A DNA stretch of 64,000 nucleotides from Halobaculum sp. MBLA0147 (GCF_041361345.1 NZ_JBGKAD010000001.1:124001-188000); one strand, 5' to 3'; numbered from the stretch's first letter, positions 40,118-49,514 are shown. The notes: a model not told the origin generated them from the sequence alone. Program-made: numbers and translations.

Positions 40118-41874
40118 GGCCGCTCACCCCCAGTCTCCTCGTGCTCGTGGCCGGCGACGGGACTGTCGGAGTCCTGCCGTCGCGACGACTCCGGGTCCGA
40201 CCGTTCGGACTCGTCGCGCCCGGCGACCGCCAGTGACGCCCCGTCGAGGTGGTCGTCCAGCGCCGCGACGAGTCCGCGCGCCTTGTCGAGTGTCTCCTCG
40301 TACTCGCGGTCCGGCACGGAGTCGTGGACCACGCCCCCGCCGACACGGAGGCCGTAGCTGTCGCCGGTCCGGACCAGCGTCCTGATGAGGATGTTCAGCG
40401 TCGCGCGGCCGTCGAACCCGACGATCGCCAACGACCCAGTGTACGGCCCGCGACGGGTGGTCTCCAGCGTCTCGACGATCTCCATCGTCCGCGGCTTCGG
40501 CGCGCCGGTGATCGTCCCGCCGGGGAACACGGCCGCCACGTCGTCCGCGAGCGACCGATCCGGCCGCTCCGCGCCGGTCACGAGCGAGACGAGGTGCATC
40601 ACCGCCGCGTAGCGGTCGACCCGCCGGTACTCCGGCACGGACACCGAGCCCGGGACGGACACCTTCCCGAGGTCGTTTCGCTCCAAGTCGACCAACATCG
40701 CGTGTTCCGCACGCTCCTTCTCGTCGCCGGTCAGTTCCGCCTCCAACTGCTCGTCCGCCGCCGTCGTCGCCCCGCGTGGACGCGTCCCGGCGATCGGCTC
40801 CGTGACCAGCCGTGCCGTCGCGTCCGGGTACTCGGCGAGGAGGTCGTCGCCGGCAGGGCCTCCCTCTCCGAAGTCACCGCCACCTCGGGGGTCACTCCCG
40901 CGCGGCTCCCGGCGCAAGAGGAGTTCCGGACTCGCGCTGGCGAGGTCGACCCCCCGGAACTCGACCAGTCCGGAGTACGGTGCCGGGTTCCCGGCGCGCA
41001 GTGCCGCGTACGCCTCCACCGGGTGGACGGCGGCGGGTGCCGTCAACCGGTGGCTGACGTTCGCCTGGAAGGTGTCGCCCGCGCGGACGAACTCGCGGAC
41101 CCGCTCGACCCGCTCGGCGAACGCGTCCCGCCCCACGTCGGCGTCGAAGGTGACGGCGTCTGCGTCTGCCGGCGGCGCCCCGACCGTCGGGTCGCCGTCG
41201 CGGACGCGCTCTGCGAGGTCGCGTGCCGCCGCGAGCGCGCGGTCGTACCCCGTGTCCGGGTCCGTCCCGACCGGCGGACTCGCGACGATCCGGAGCGTCG
41301 TCTCGCCACCACTCGCCTCGCCAGTCTCGACGCTCTGCTCGCCACCACTCGTCTCGCCGGTCCCGTCGTCACTCTCCCCGTCACCGGGCATCTCCCAGGC
41401 CGCGACGGTGTCGTACCGGGCCACCTGGAGCCGCGGGAGCCCGCGCTCGTCGGTCGTCTCGTCGGGGAGTCGTTCCAGTTCGCGAGCCACGTCGTACGAG
41501 AGCCACCCGATCGTGCCGCCGGGGTACGGCACGTCACACGGGCCGCGGACGAGTGTGCCCGTCTCCAGGAACCCCTCCAGTGCGGCGAGAGTCGGCGAGG
41601 GGGCGGCGTAGTCGCCGTGACCGCCGTGGTCGCGGTCTCGCACGACGGCGTCGGCGCCGACCGTGAGCGTCTCCACGGGGTCGACGGCGACGTAGCCCCA
41701 GCCAGACTGGCCGCCGGTCGTCTCCAGACAGACGCTCCAGTCGTCGCCGCGGGCGCGACGGTACGCCTGGAACGGGTCCGAGACGGACACCCGGAGTTCC
41801 ACCGGGACTCGGTCCTCGGGCGCCGCCGTCTCGGCGAGCCGACGGTATGTCTCGCGGTCCGTCGTTCGCTGCAT
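40114..41874 (-). CDS. trpE: Chorismate-binding large subunit (TrpE/PabB-like)
   Basis: A 586-residue enzyme subunit that aminates chorismate. The N-terminal half contains [19 protein letters not shown] (about 49-67), like the regulatory part of TrpE. The catalytic core has [40 protein letters not shown] (about 358), [25 protein letters not shown] (about 450) and [19 protein letters not shown]. The PIAGT motif has Ala where many PabB enzymes have a catalytic Lys (PIKGT), which favours anthranilate synthase. However, no other trp genes are nearby, while folP and mptE are in the window. Two Gly/Glu-rich insertions interrupt it (about 165-190 and 325-345), and the C-terminus is an extra acidic tail. 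Confidence 0.86.
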   Translation of the reverse strand: MQRTTDRETYRRLAETAAPEDRVPVELRVSVSDPFQAYRRARGDDWSVCLETTGGQSGWGYVAVDPVETLTVGADAVVRDRDHGGHGDYAAPSPTLAALEGFLETGTLVRGPCDVPYPGGTIGWLSYDVARELERLPDETTDERGLPRLQVARYDTVAAWEMPGDGESDDGTGETSGGEQSVETGEASGGETTLRIVASPPVGTDPDTGYDRALAAARDLAERVRDGDPTVGAPPADADAVTFDADVGRDAFAERVERVREFVRAGDTFQANVSHRLTAPAAVHPVEAYAALRAGNPAPYSGLVEFRGVDLASASPELLLRREPRGSDPRGGGDFGEGGPAGDDLLAEYPDATARLVTEPIAGTRPRGATTAADEQLEAELTGDEKERAEHAMLVDLERNDLGKVSVPGSVSVPEYRRVDRYAAVMHLVSLVTGAERPDRSLADDVAAVFPGGTITGAPKPRTMEIVETLETTRRGPYTGSLAIVGFDGRATLNILIRTLVRTGDSYGLRVGGGVVHDSVPDREYEETLDKARGLVAALDDHLDGASLAVAGRDESERSDPESSRRQDSDSPVAGHEHEETGGERP

Positions 41875-41928
41875 ACACCCCGTCCGTGTGTCGAGAGAAA
41901 GTCAGTTCCGGTCGGCCCGCCGGTCGTC

Positions 41929-42906
41929 TCACTCGTGGGTCTTCGCGCGGTCGACCCACCGGGCGACGCGTTTGGCCGACAGCTCCGTCCGGTCGGCCAG
42001 CGCGTCTGGATCGACGGCGGCCAACTCGGCGACGCTCTCGATCCCCGCCGCGGCGAGTTTGTCGGCGTACGCCGGGCCGATCCCCTTGATCTCGTCGACC
42101 GGCGTCCCGTCGTCTACGGCGTCGGACTCCACCTCCGCGGTGTCCGCCGGCTCCGTCGCAGCCGCCGAGTCGGCTGCCGTCGGCTCCGTGTCGTCCGCCT
42201 CCTCGGTGTCGACCTCTGTGTCCGTCGCCGTGTCGTCCGTCTCCTCGGTGTCGGCCTCTGTGTCGTCCGCCTCCTCGGTGTCGGCCTCTGTGTCGTCCGC
42301 CTCCTCGGTGTCGGCCTCTGTGTCGTCCGCCTCCTCGGTGTCGGCCTCTGTGTCGTCCACTTCCTCGGTGTCGTCCACTTCCTCGGTGTCGTCCGCCTCC
42401 TCGGTGTCGGCCTCTGTGTCGTCCGCCTCCTCGGTGTCGGCCGCCTCGTCCGCGTCGGTTTCTTCCGCCGCTTCCTCCTCCGAGTCGTCGAGTTCGCCGG
42501 GCTCTGCGGCAGTCTCCTCGGTCTCCTCCTCGTCTGCAGCCGTCTCGTCGACCGCTCCAGCCTCGTCCACCTCCGTCTCGCTGGCACTGTCGGTCGCCTC
42601 GTCCGCCTCCGTCTCGCCGGTGCTGTCGGTCACGTCGTCCGTCTCCGTGGCCGTCGCGTCGGTGTCCGCCGTCGCGGTGTCGTCGTGCTCTGTCGTCCCC
42701 TCAGAGTCGCCGTCGTCTCCCTCGACGTCCGTGTCGTCGACGGCGGCACCGGCGTCCGTGCCCTTCACCGCGGCCTCGGACTCCGTCGCCGGCGCCGCGC
42801 TCTCGCCGTCTCGCTCGATGGTGACGCTCCCACCGTTCCCACCACTCTTCGTGCGGTCCCGGCCACCCAGGCCGAGGAGCCGCTTCACCGTCTCGATGAT
42901 CGACAT
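41929..42906 (-). CDS. Acidic repeat protein with C-terminal helix-hairpin-helix domain
   Basis: A 325-residue protein in three parts. The N-terminus MSIIETVKRLLGLGGRDRTK is a short amphipathic helix with basic tail. Residues about 30-260 are an extremely acidic Asp/Glu/Thr/Ala region, including perfect ten-residue repeats (DTEADTEEAD type). The last ~60 residues (VDEIKGIGPAYADKLAAAGI, then VAELAAVDPDALADRTELSA and KRVARWVDRAK) are a helix-hairpin-helix pair of the DUF4332/RadA-N-like type that binds DNA. The ATG at 42906 gives a typical start. The acidic part probably keeps the domain soluble or mimics DNA; function is unknown. Confidence 0.8.
   Translation of the reverse strand: MSIIETVKRLLGLGGRDRTKSGGNGGSVTIERDGESAAPATESEAAVKGTDAGAAVDDTDVEGDDGDSEGTTEHDDTATADTDATATETDDVTDSTGETEADEATDSASETEVDEAGAVDETAADEEETEETAAEPGELDDSEEEAAEETDADEAADTEEADDTEADTEEADDTEEVDDTEEVDDTEADTEEADDTEADTEEADDTEADTEEADDTEADTEETDDTATDTEVDTEEADDTEPTAADSAAATEPADTAEVESDAVDDGTPVDEIKGIGPAYADKLAAAGIESVAELAAVDPDALADRTELSAKRVARWVDRAKTHE
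42241..42440. repeat. 30-bp coding tandem repeat in the acidic protein gene
   Basis: Units of 30 bases begin at 42241, 42271, 42301 and 42331, the first three identical, followed by shortened 15-18-base variants to about 42440. The period is a multiple of three, so the array encodes a ten-residue Asp/Glu/Thr/Ala repeat. Confidence 0.9.
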
Positions 42907-43038
42907 ACCGAGACGTTCCGTCACCGACCGCAAAAAAGCGACGGGGAAGCGACCGCACTCGCCACCCGGCGACGCCGACCCGCTCGCGAGGTGTCTGTCA
43001 CCCGCTCGGAACCCACCTACGGGCCGCCCACCGCCCGT

Positions 43039-43950
43039 CTACAACTCCGCCCGGAGCGCCTCGTTCATCGCCGCCACGGGGGCGTCGTGGCCGGTCCACC
43101 GCTCGAAGGCGACGGCACCCTGGAACAACAACATCCACGCGCCGTCGACGGTCTCGGCCCCCGCGGCCGCCCCCTCGCGCAACAGACGCGTATCCAGCGG
43201 GGTGTAGACGGCGTCCAACACGGCCAGCTCCTCGTGTAACAGCTCCGCCGGAACCGGCGTCGCCTCCGGCGCCTCCATCCCGACGCTGGTCGCGTTCACC
43301 AGCACGTCCGCCGACGGTACGCGCTCGGTCAGCCCGTCGAGTCCACCGGCGGTCAGCGTGGCGTCGAGCCCACCGTCGCTCGGCGTCCCCGGGTCGCTCG
43401 TGTCGCCGTTCGTGCTCGTATCTCGTCCTTCCTCACCCCCACGACCCCCCTCGCCGCCGTCGGCGAACGACCCACGGAGGTCCGCGACCAGCGTCTCTGC
43501 GCGCTCGACGGTGCGGTTGGCGACGTGGACCGACGCCGCCGACTCCGCGAGTGCGGCCGTCGCGGCCCGTCCCGCACCGCCCGCACCGATCACGACGGCA
43601 TCCGTTCCGTCGAGTGACACGTCGTGGTGGGCGAACGCGCGCCGGACGCCCGCCACGTCCGTGTTGTCGCCAGTCGGCGGGTCCGTCGCGAAGTCGACCG
43701 TGTTCACCGCGCCGACGCGGCGGGCGCGCGGCGTCGGCTCGACCGCGGCGAGCACGTCGCGTTTGAACGGCACCGTGACGTTCAGCCCCGCCACGCCGAG
43801 GTCGGCGGCACCCGCGACGGCGGCCGCGGCGTCGTCCGGCTCGAAGGTGACGTACCGCGCGTTCAATCCGAGGTCGTCGTAGGCGGCCTCGTGCATCGGC
43901 GGCGACAGCGAGTGGTCCACGGGGCTCCCGAGGAGACCGTACACGTCCAT
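43039..43950 (-). CDS. aroE: Shikimate dehydrogenase
   Basis: NADP-dependent enzyme reducing 3-dehydroshikimate to shikimate in aromatic amino acid synthesis, 303 residues. Substrate-binding motifs [15 protein letters not shown] (about 13-27), [10 protein letters not shown] (about 57, catalytic Lys) and [13 protein letters not shown] (about 92) are followed by the nucleotide loop [11 protein letters not shown] (about 117) and NRTVERAE (about 141). A Gly/Glu-rich insertion of about 30 residues (about 160-190) is unusual for the family. ATG 43950 is used; the open frame upstream is not family-like. It is divergent from phoU with 91 bp between them. Confidence 0.94.
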   Translation of the reverse strand: MDVYGLLGSPVDHSLSPPMHEAAYDDLGLNARYVTFEPDDAAAAVAGAADLGVAGLNVTVPFKRDVLAAVEPTPRARRVGAVNTVDFATDPPTGDNTDVAGVRRAFAHHDVSLDGTDAVVIGAGGAGRAATAALAESAASVHVANRTVERAETLVADLRGSFADGGEGGRGGEEGRDTSTNGDTSDPGTPSDGGLDATLTAGGLDGLTERVPSADVLVNATSVGMEAPEATPVPAELLHEELAVLDAVYTPLDTRLLREGAAAGAETVDGAWMLLFQGAVAFERWTGHDAPVAAMNEALRAEL

Positions 43951-44041
43951 ACCACTCGACGACCCTCCCAGGGTGAAAGCCTCTCGGTGGACGCACTCGC
44001 GAGGCCAAGATACTTCGGTCCCCTTCGAGAACACCGAGCAA

Positions 44042-44710
44042 ATGCCACGAGAGAGCTACCAGGAGCGTCTGGACGCGCTCCGCGACGACGTCCTCTACAT
44101 GAGCGAGTTGGCCGCCGGGCAGGTTCGCGACGCGCTCGACGCGCTGGCGCGGACGGACGCCGAGTTGGCACGGCAGGTGATCGACGGCGACGAGGAGCTC
44201 AACCAGTTGTACCTGGAGTTGGAGTCCGACTGTGTGGACCTGCTCGCACTCCAGCAGCCCGTCGCGGGCGACCTCCGGTTCATCGCCTCCTCGTTCAAGA
44301 TCATCACCGATCTCGAACGGATCGGCGACCTGGCGACGAACCTCGCGGAGTACGCGATGGACGCCGAGGAGACGGTGTTCCCCGACGTGGACGTGCAACG
44401 GATCGGCGAGTTGGCGTTGGACCACCTCGACCAGGCGACCACCGCCTACGCGACCGAGGACACGGAACTGTGTCACGACGTGGCGGCCGCCGACGACGAG
44501 GTGGACCGGCTGTGTACCGAGGCCAGCGAGTCCATCGTCCGCGAACTGGTGAGCCAGTCCGACGACGACCGCGACGCCGACGTGCTGCTCTCGGAGGTCT
44601 CGCGGCTGTTCCTGACGATCCGCGACCTCGAACGGGTTGGCGACCACGCGGTCAACATCGCCGCCCGCGCGCTGTACATGGTCGAGAACGACGACGCACT
44701 GTTGTACTGA
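44042..44710 (+). CDS. phoU: PhoU family phosphate regulator
   Basis: A 222-residue protein of two three-helix PhoU repeats. The first carries [20 protein letters not shown] (about 78-97) and the second [20 protein letters not shown] (about 185-204); the E/D-x-x-x-D clusters bind metal. Full PhoU proteins signal phosphate sufficiency to the Pst transporter and control polyphosphate. This one is 10 kb from the pst genes and stands alone, so it may be a general PhoU or linked to another phosphate system. The spacing to aroE suggests its own promoter. Confidence 0.93.
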   Translation: MPRESYQERLDALRDDVLYMSELAAGQVRDALDALARTDAELARQVIDGDEELNQLYLELESDCVDLLALQQPVAGDLRFIASSFKIITDLERIGDLATNLAEYAMDAEETVFPDVDVQRIGELALDHLDQATTAYATEDTELCHDVAAADDEVDRLCTEASESIVRELVSQSDDDRDADVLLSEVSRLFLTIRDLERVGDHAVNIAARALYMVENDDALLY

Positions 44711-44815
44711 CCCCGGCGCTGGCGTCTCGGTCCGTCTCGGACGTCGTCGCCCCCTCGCCACCGGCTACCGCGAGTGTTGCCGAAGGTTGAAGATTCTGCG
44801 AGCGAAGGAGGTGGT

Positions 44816-45958
44816 ATGGACTTCGAGCTGACGACGGAACAGCGGCAGATCCGCGACATGGTCGCGGAGTTCGTCGACGAGGAGGTCGTCCCACGCGCGG
44901 CGGAGATCGACGAGGAAGACGAGTTCCCCGCCGACCTGATCGACGAGATGGCCGACCTCGGCCTGATGGGGATGCCGTTCCCCGAGGAGTACGGCGGTGC
45001 GGGCCTCGACTACCACAGCTACGCCATCGGTCTCGAACACATCTCTCGTGGCTCCGGCGGTCTCGGCACCATCGTCGCCGCCCACATCTCGCTGGCGGGC
45101 AACATGGTGTACGCCTTCGGGAACGAGCGGCAGAAGGAGGAGTACCTCGAACCGCTCGCGCTGGGCGAGGAGATCGGGGCGTTCGCGCTCTCGGAGCCAC
45201 AGGCCGGCTCCGACGTGCCGGCGATGGACACGACCGCCGAGCGCGACGGCGACGGCTACGTGATCGACGGCGGGAAACTGTGGACCTCGAACGGGTCGGT
45301 CGCCGACACCGTGATCGTCTTCGCGAAGACGGACCCCGAAGCCGGGAACCAGGGGATCTCCTCGTTCGTCGTGCGCCCGGAGACGGACGACGGCTTCGTC
45401 GTCGAGAACACCGAACACAAGCTGGGCGACAAGGGGTGTCCGACCGCCGAGTTGCGGTTCGACGACATGTACGTCCCCGAGGAGCGCCGACTCGGCGAGG
45501 AGGGGCGTGGGTTCGTCCACGCGCTGAAGACGCTCAACGGCGGCCGGATCACCATCGCGGCCCGTGGCGTCGGAATCGCCCGCGCCGCACTGGAGGAGGC
45601 GGCCGACTACGCGACGGACCGCGAGCAGTTCGACCGGCCGGTCGCGGAGTTCCAGTCGATCCAACACAAGATCGCGGACATGGACACGAAGCTCCAGGCC
45701 GCGAAGATGCTGATGCACAAGGCTGCCGACATGAAGATCCGCGGGGAGGACTTCGTGAAGGAGGCCGCACAGGCGAAGCTGTACGCCAGCGAGGTGTCCC
45801 GCGAGGTCGCCAACGAGGCGATCCAGATCCACGGCGGGTACGGCTACACGAAGGACTTCCCGGTCGAGCGCTACTACCGCGACGCCAAGCTCAACGAGAT
45901 CTACGAGGGGACCAGCGAGATCCTCCGGAACACGATCGCCGACCAAGTGCTGGAGTGA
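44816..45958 (+). CDS. Acyl-CoA dehydrogenase
   Basis: A 380-residue FAD-dependent acyl-CoA dehydrogenase that introduces the 2,3 double bond in acyl-CoA. The N-terminus is [20 protein letters not shown]; the flavin-site loop is [20 protein letters not shown] (about 122-141); [18 protein letters not shown] follows (about 156). The catalytic-base region [19 protein letters not shown] (about 340-358) and the C-terminal [15 protein letters not shown] are family landmarks. Chain-length preference cannot be read. ATG 44816 is chosen because the residues before it do not match the family. It follows phoU by 105 bp and probably has its own promoter. Confidence 0.93.
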   Translation: MDFELTTEQRQIRDMVAEFVDEEVVPRAAEIDEEDEFPADLIDEMADLGLMGMPFPEEYGGAGLDYHSYAIGLEHISRGSGGLGTIVAAHISLAGNMVYAFGNERQKEEYLEPLALGEEIGAFALSEPQAGSDVPAMDTTAERDGDGYVIDGGKLWTSNGSVADTVIVFAKTDPEAGNQGISSFVVRPETDDGFVVENTEHKLGDKGCPTAELRFDDMYVPEERRLGEEGRGFVHALKTLNGGRITIAARGVGIARAALEEAADYATDREQFDRPVAEFQSIQHKIADMDTKLQAAKMLMHKAADMKIRGEDFVKEAAQAKLYASEVSREVANEAIQIHGGYGYTKDFPVERYYRDAKLNEIYEGTSEILRNTIADQVLE

Positions 45959-46002
45959 GGACGCGCTCGCGGCGCCCGAGCGGGCGGTGTCGTGTCGCGG
46001 TG

Positions 46003-46092
46003 GAGACGAGCCGCCGGGCCGAGACGAGCCGCCGGGCCGAGACGAGCCGCCGGGCCGAGACGAGCCGCCAGGCCGAGACGAGCCGCCAGGTC
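46003..46092. repeat. 18-bp tandem repeat, five copies
   Basis: Five units of GAGACGAGCCGCCGGGCC or near variants run without gaps between the acyl-CoA dehydrogenase and the first lipoprotein gene; units four and five carry an A in place of one G. It can be read in frame with the lipoprotein as a DEPPGR repeat, but the signal peptide begins only at GTG 46101. Confidence 0.9.
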
Positions 46093-46100
46093 ACCGATCA

Positions 46101-47057
46101 GTGCCAGAGCCACGGTCACACACGACCGGTTCGCGTGCCGTCGTGGTGGCGACGCTCCTCTTGCTCGCGGGGTGTGGGACCATCGGCGGTGGCGTCGCCG
46201 GCGACGACGCGGACCGAAGAACGGTGAACCCGGCCCTCGCCGGGACCCCCTCGCCGAGCCCCACGCCGTCGCCGACGCCGAGTCCGTCGCCGACACCCCG
46301 GTACCCGACCGGCGTCGGCCCGGACGGCGTCGACGCGTTCGCGCTCGCGGCGAGTCACCAGGCCACGCTCCGAGAGCGAACCGGGCGGGTCCGCGTGACG
46401 ACGACCGTCGAGACGCCAGACGGAGATCGACTCGGTTACGAGCGAGTGACCCTCGCCGTCGCCGGCGACCGGGCGCGGTACCGACGGGTTCGACGTGGTG
46501 ACCTGGTACGGTCCGACGACGGTGTCGTGAGGCTCTCTGGGTGGGCGACGGACTCCGTCGTCGCCGAGCGTGTCGAGCGTGGCGACGAGGTGACGCGGTA
46601 CCGGTACGACGACGACCCGCCGGCGGTCGGGACCGACAGCACTGTCGACGGACGAGCCCTCGTCTACGGCCTGTTGGACGGGTGGCGACTCCGCTACGAC
46701 GCCGCGGCGTCGGCGAACGGGAGTGACGGGACGGCGGTCCTCGTCGCCACAGAGCCGGTCGGCGGTGACGCCACCGACTCCACCGGGGCGGAGGCCGCAG
46801 ACGGTCCCACCGTCCGCGTCGTCGTGCAGCCTTCCGGACTGATCGAGCGGATTCGCGTCCGGTACCGGACGACCGTCGACGGGCGGCCGATCGTCGTCCG
46901 ATCACGGTTCCGACTCCGATCGGTCGGCGACGTTGGGGTCGAACCGCCACGGTGGATCGACGTCGCCCGCAACCGCGCGGCAGACGACGACGGGTCGGAC
47001 ACCGGGCTGCCCGGCGGCGGTCCCGTCGACGACACCGGGACGGAGGTGCGTCCGTGA
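46101..47057 (+). CDS. Haloarchaeal lipoprotein, paralogue 1 of 3
   Basis: A 318-residue exported lipoprotein. The signal peptide ends at the lipobox LLLLAGC (Cys25), followed by a conserved VNPALAG segment, a Ser/Pro/Thr linker (PSPSPTPSPTPS) and a beta-rich domain of ~250 residues with alternating Arg/Val strands (TGRVRVTTTVETPDGDRLGY, then VRYRTTVDGRPIVVRSRFRL). The same layout recurs in the two following genes, so these are tandem paralogues. No catalytic motif is seen; the fold may resemble lipoprotein-carrier domains (weak inference). GTG 46101 places the signal peptide at the N-terminus. It overlaps the next gene by 4 bp. Confidence 0.75.
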   Translation: MPEPRSHTTGSRAVVVATLLLLAGCGTIGGGVAGDDADRRTVNPALAGTPSPSPTPSPTPSPSPTPRYPTGVGPDGVDAFALAASHQATLRERTGRVRVTTTVETPDGDRLGYERVTLAVAGDRARYRRVRRGDLVRSDDGVVRLSGWATDSVVAERVERGDEVTRYRYDDDPPAVGTDSTVDGRALVYGLLDGWRLRYDAAASANGSDGTAVLVATEPVGGDATDSTGAEAADGPTVRVVVQPSGLIERIRVRYRTTVDGRPIVVRSRFRLRSVGDVGVEPPRWIDVARNRAADDDGSDTGLPGGGPVDDTGTEVRP

Positions 47058-48124
47058 CGACGACGTGGCTCCGGTCGTCGGTGCTCGCCTTGCTTCGGTC
47101 GTCAGTACTCGCCTGGCTCCGATCCTCGGGACTCGCCTTGCTTCGGTCCTCGACACTCGTCGGAGCCGTGTCTACGGTACTCGCTCGGCTCCAGTCGTCG
47201 GCCCGCACACGGGCCGACACCCGCACACGTGCCACGGTCGTCCTCGTCCTCGCCGTCACACTGGCCGGCTGCGGTGCCCTCGGCGGTGTCGGTGGTGTCG
47301 GCGACGGTGACCCGGACCGGAACACGGTGAACCCGGCGCTCGCCGGGACTCCCTCGCCGAGTCCCACGCCGTCGCCGAGTCCGACGGCTTCGCCGACGCC
47401 CGTACAGACGGCGACACCGGGGCCGAACCCCAGCGCCGTCGCGCGTCGCCACGCGGGGGTACTCCGCGCTCGGAGCGGCGCCGTCTCGTTCGTCCGGACG
47501 GTGCGGACGCCGGACGGCACGCCAGTCGCCACCGTCCGGCTCGCGGGTCGGGTCGACGGTCCGCGGTCACTGTTCGTTCGCCGCGCGGGAGTGACGCGAC
47601 CCGACGCGTGGCGTCCCGCCGGCGAGAACCGGACGGCGTGGACAGACGGGACCGACAGCGCACGACTCGTCGACGGAGAGCGGCAACCGGTGGTCGTCGA
47701 CGAGTTGACCCCGACGGAACTGCGCTCCGCGAGCGGTGCCTCGCAGGTGCTGGCGCTGTTCACGCGGTGGCCAGTCGCGTTCGCCGGCTCGCGCGAGACG
47801 GCGACGGGGACGGTCGCCGTGTACACCGCAACCCGGTCGCGCGCGGCGTGGATCGGCGGACGTACCGCGCGGAACCTCTCGGTGCGAATCCGTGTCCGCG
47901 AGTCCGGACTGGTCGACCGTGCGACCGTCCGGTTCCGGACGACCGTCCGCGGCCGACGTGTCGCGGTGGTCGAACGGTTCCGCGTGACTGCCCTCGGGAA
48001 CGTCACCGTCGAGCGACCACCGTGGGCGACCACCGGACGAGCCGTCGAGTGGTTCGGTCACTCGACGGACCGCGACGAGAGCGAGTCGGTGGGACCACGA
48101 GACGCCATCGACGACGGGGCGTGA
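47054..48124 (+). CDS. Haloarchaeal lipoprotein, paralogue 2 of 3, with repeat-extended N-terminus
   Basis: A 356-residue protein if translation begins at GTG 47054 (GTGA overlap with the previous stop). The lipobox LAVTLAGC then puts its Cys at residue 73, far too deep for a normal signal peptide. The extra residues are four eight-residue repeats alternating WLRSSVLA and LLRSSVLA types. A GTG at 47168 would give Cys35, a usual distance, and may be the true start. The mature part shares VNPALAGTPSPSPTPSPSPT and the beta-rich domain with paralogue 1 (GLVDRATVRFRTTVRGRRVA). Function is unknown. Confidence 0.7.
   Translation: MTTTWLRSSVLALLRSSVLAWLRSSGLALLRSSTLVGAVSTVLARLQSSARTRADTRTRATVVLVLAVTLAGCGALGGVGGVGDGDPDRNTVNPALAGTPSPSPTPSPSPTASPTPVQTATPGPNPSAVARRHAGVLRARSGAVSFVRTVRTPDGTPVATVRLAGRVDGPRSLFVRRAGVTRPDAWRPAGENRTAWTDGTDSARLVDGERQPVVVDELTPTELRSASGASQVLALFTRWPVAFAGSRETATGTVAVYTATRSRAAWIGGRTARNLSVRIRVRESGLVDRATVRFRTTVRGRRVAVVERFRVTALGNVTVERPPWATTGRAVEWFGHSTDRDESESVGPRDAIDDGA
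47066..47161. repeat. 24-bp repeat at the 5' end of lipoprotein gene 2
   Basis: Four 24-base units start at 47066, 47090, 47114 and 47138. Units one and three begin TGGCTCCG, units two and four begin TTGCTTCGG, so the structure is a doubled 48-base unit. It is either a coding extension of the signal peptide or an untranslated leader, depending on the real start. Confidence 0.82.
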
Positions 48125-48195
48125 CCGCTCGCGTCCGGAGGTCGACCGACTGCGTGCCGCCGCGTTGAAGATGGTCCGGAGACAGTCGTCCACTC

Positions 48196-49122
48196 GTGTT
48201 CGGAGACACCCGCCACGTCGCCGCGGTGGTGACACTGGTCGTGCTGGCCGGGTGTGGTGCGGTCGGCGGCGGTGCCGGCGGCGACGGCGGAGCGGAGACG
48301 GTGAACCCCGCACTCGCCGGCACACCGTCGCCGACACCGACTGCGACCCCCACACCGCCGCGACCGCCCGGCTTCCAGCGCGACCGGACCGTGCTCGGCG
48401 AGGTTCGCCTCGCGCACGCGACCGCCTTCGCGTCGCGCGACGCCGCGTTCGTCCACAGCCGACGCGTGGTGACCGAGAACGGGTCGCTGGTGAGCCACGA
48501 GACGGCACGCACCGTGACCGACGGTGACTCGGCTCGCTCCCGGTTCACCTACCGCGACAGAGACGCCGACGGAACGGTGTCTCACGGCCGTGTCGACAGG
48601 TACGCCGACCGCACCGTCACCGCGTTCCGCGCGCGTCGCTCGCACCGGGAGAACACGACCTCTGTCCGTCGTCGGTCCGACGGCGTCGCCCCGCGTGCCG
48701 ACGGCGGGCAGTACGTCTACGAGATGCTCTCGGGGCTCCAGTTCTCGGTCGTCGGGCGGACGACGAGCGGGAACGCGACGGTCGTCCGACTCCGCGCAGA
48801 GGCGGACCGTGCCCCGTACGGCGCCGGACTGACACGACGCAACGTCACCGCGACGGTGAACGTCACGCTCGAGGGGCTCGTCGTGTCGGCACGTGCTCGG
48901 TTCGTCGTCGACCGGATCGGCGACGCCGTCGTCGTCACCGAGCGGTTCCGCGTGACCCAGCGGCGTGGGGCCGTCGTCGAGCGCCCGACGTGGGTGACTC
49001 GGCGACTCGCGAACGAGACCGCGGTGGGGACGGCGACACCGACGGGGACGGAGACCGATTCGGGGACCGTGACACCGACGGAGACCCCCGTGGCGACGGC
49101 GAACGAGACGGCAGGCGGTTGA
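48196..49122 (+). CDS. Haloarchaeal lipoprotein, paralogue 3 of 3
   Basis: A 308-residue lipoprotein. GTG start, hydrophobic signal, lipobox VVLAGC (Cys20), the shared VNPALAGTPSPTPTATPTPP linker and the beta-rich domain (GLVVSARARFVVDRIGDAVV, about 225-244). It has more Asn-x-Ser/Thr sites than its neighbours (for example RRNVTATVNVTLEG), which would be glycosylation sites on the cell surface. The C-terminal ~30 residues are a Thr/Pro/Glu tail, resembling a second linker. It lies 71 bp after paralogue 2. Confidence 0.75.
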   Translation: MFGDTRHVAAVVTLVVLAGCGAVGGGAGGDGGAETVNPALAGTPSPTPTATPTPPRPPGFQRDRTVLGEVRLAHATAFASRDAAFVHSRRVVTENGSLVSHETARTVTDGDSARSRFTYRDRDADGTVSHGRVDRYADRTVTAFRARRSHRENTTSVRRRSDGVAPRADGGQYVYEMLSGLQFSVVGRTTSGNATVVRLRAEADRAPYGAGLTRRNVTATVNVTLEGLVVSARARFVVDRIGDAVVVTERFRVTQRRGAVVERPTWVTRRLANETAVGTATPTGTETDSGTVTPTETPVATANETAGG

Positions 49123-49193
49123 ACGGAGACGAGACAGAGTGAGAAGTACGCAGACGGAGGAGTACGCGGACGACTCGTCCGCGCGGCGCGTGT

Positions 49194-49514
49194 TCACCCC
49201 TGCGTGTCGGGGAGGTCGTACTCCTCGGGCGGCGGCACGTACAGCAGGTCCAGCGTGAACCCGAGTGCCAGCGGGACGCCGATGGTGACGGCGATGGCGA
49301 GCCCCGGACTCCCGAGGTCGGGACCGATCCCCAACACGCCGGTCGTGATCAGCGTCACGACGAACAACAACAGCGGAGTGAGCATCGCGGTGTAGATCAC
49401 CCACCCCCAGCGAGTCTTCATCCTGATCCTGAAGAAGCGGGTGCTCACGGCCGCCAGGAGGGTCTGGACCACGAGCACCACGCCGAAGAGGACCAGTTCT
49501 GCGACGGTGGCCAT
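49194..49514 (-). CDS. Small three-helix membrane protein
   Basis: A 106-residue protein with three hydrophobic helices (about 5-24, 37-60 and 69-88), a basic cytoplasmic loop (STRFFRIRMKTRWGW) and a soluble Pro/Glu tail (YVPPPEEYDLPDTQG). It has no motif of a transporter or enzyme. This pattern is common in haloarchaeal membrane proteins of unknown function. ATG 49514 starts directly at the first helix. It lies 69 bp from the convergent GTPase gene on the same strand. Confidence 0.72.
   Translation of the reverse strand: MATVAELVLFGVVLVVQTLLAAVSTRFFRIRMKTRWGWVIYTAMLTPLLLFVVTLITTGVLGIGPDLGSPGLAIAVTIGVPLALGFTLDLLYVPPPEEYDLPDTQG

Noticed and set aside
45987-46100. DEPPGR-repeat extension of the first lipoprotein.
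   Set aside because: A signal peptide with lipobox starts at GTG 46101; a repeat-rich leader before it would block export.
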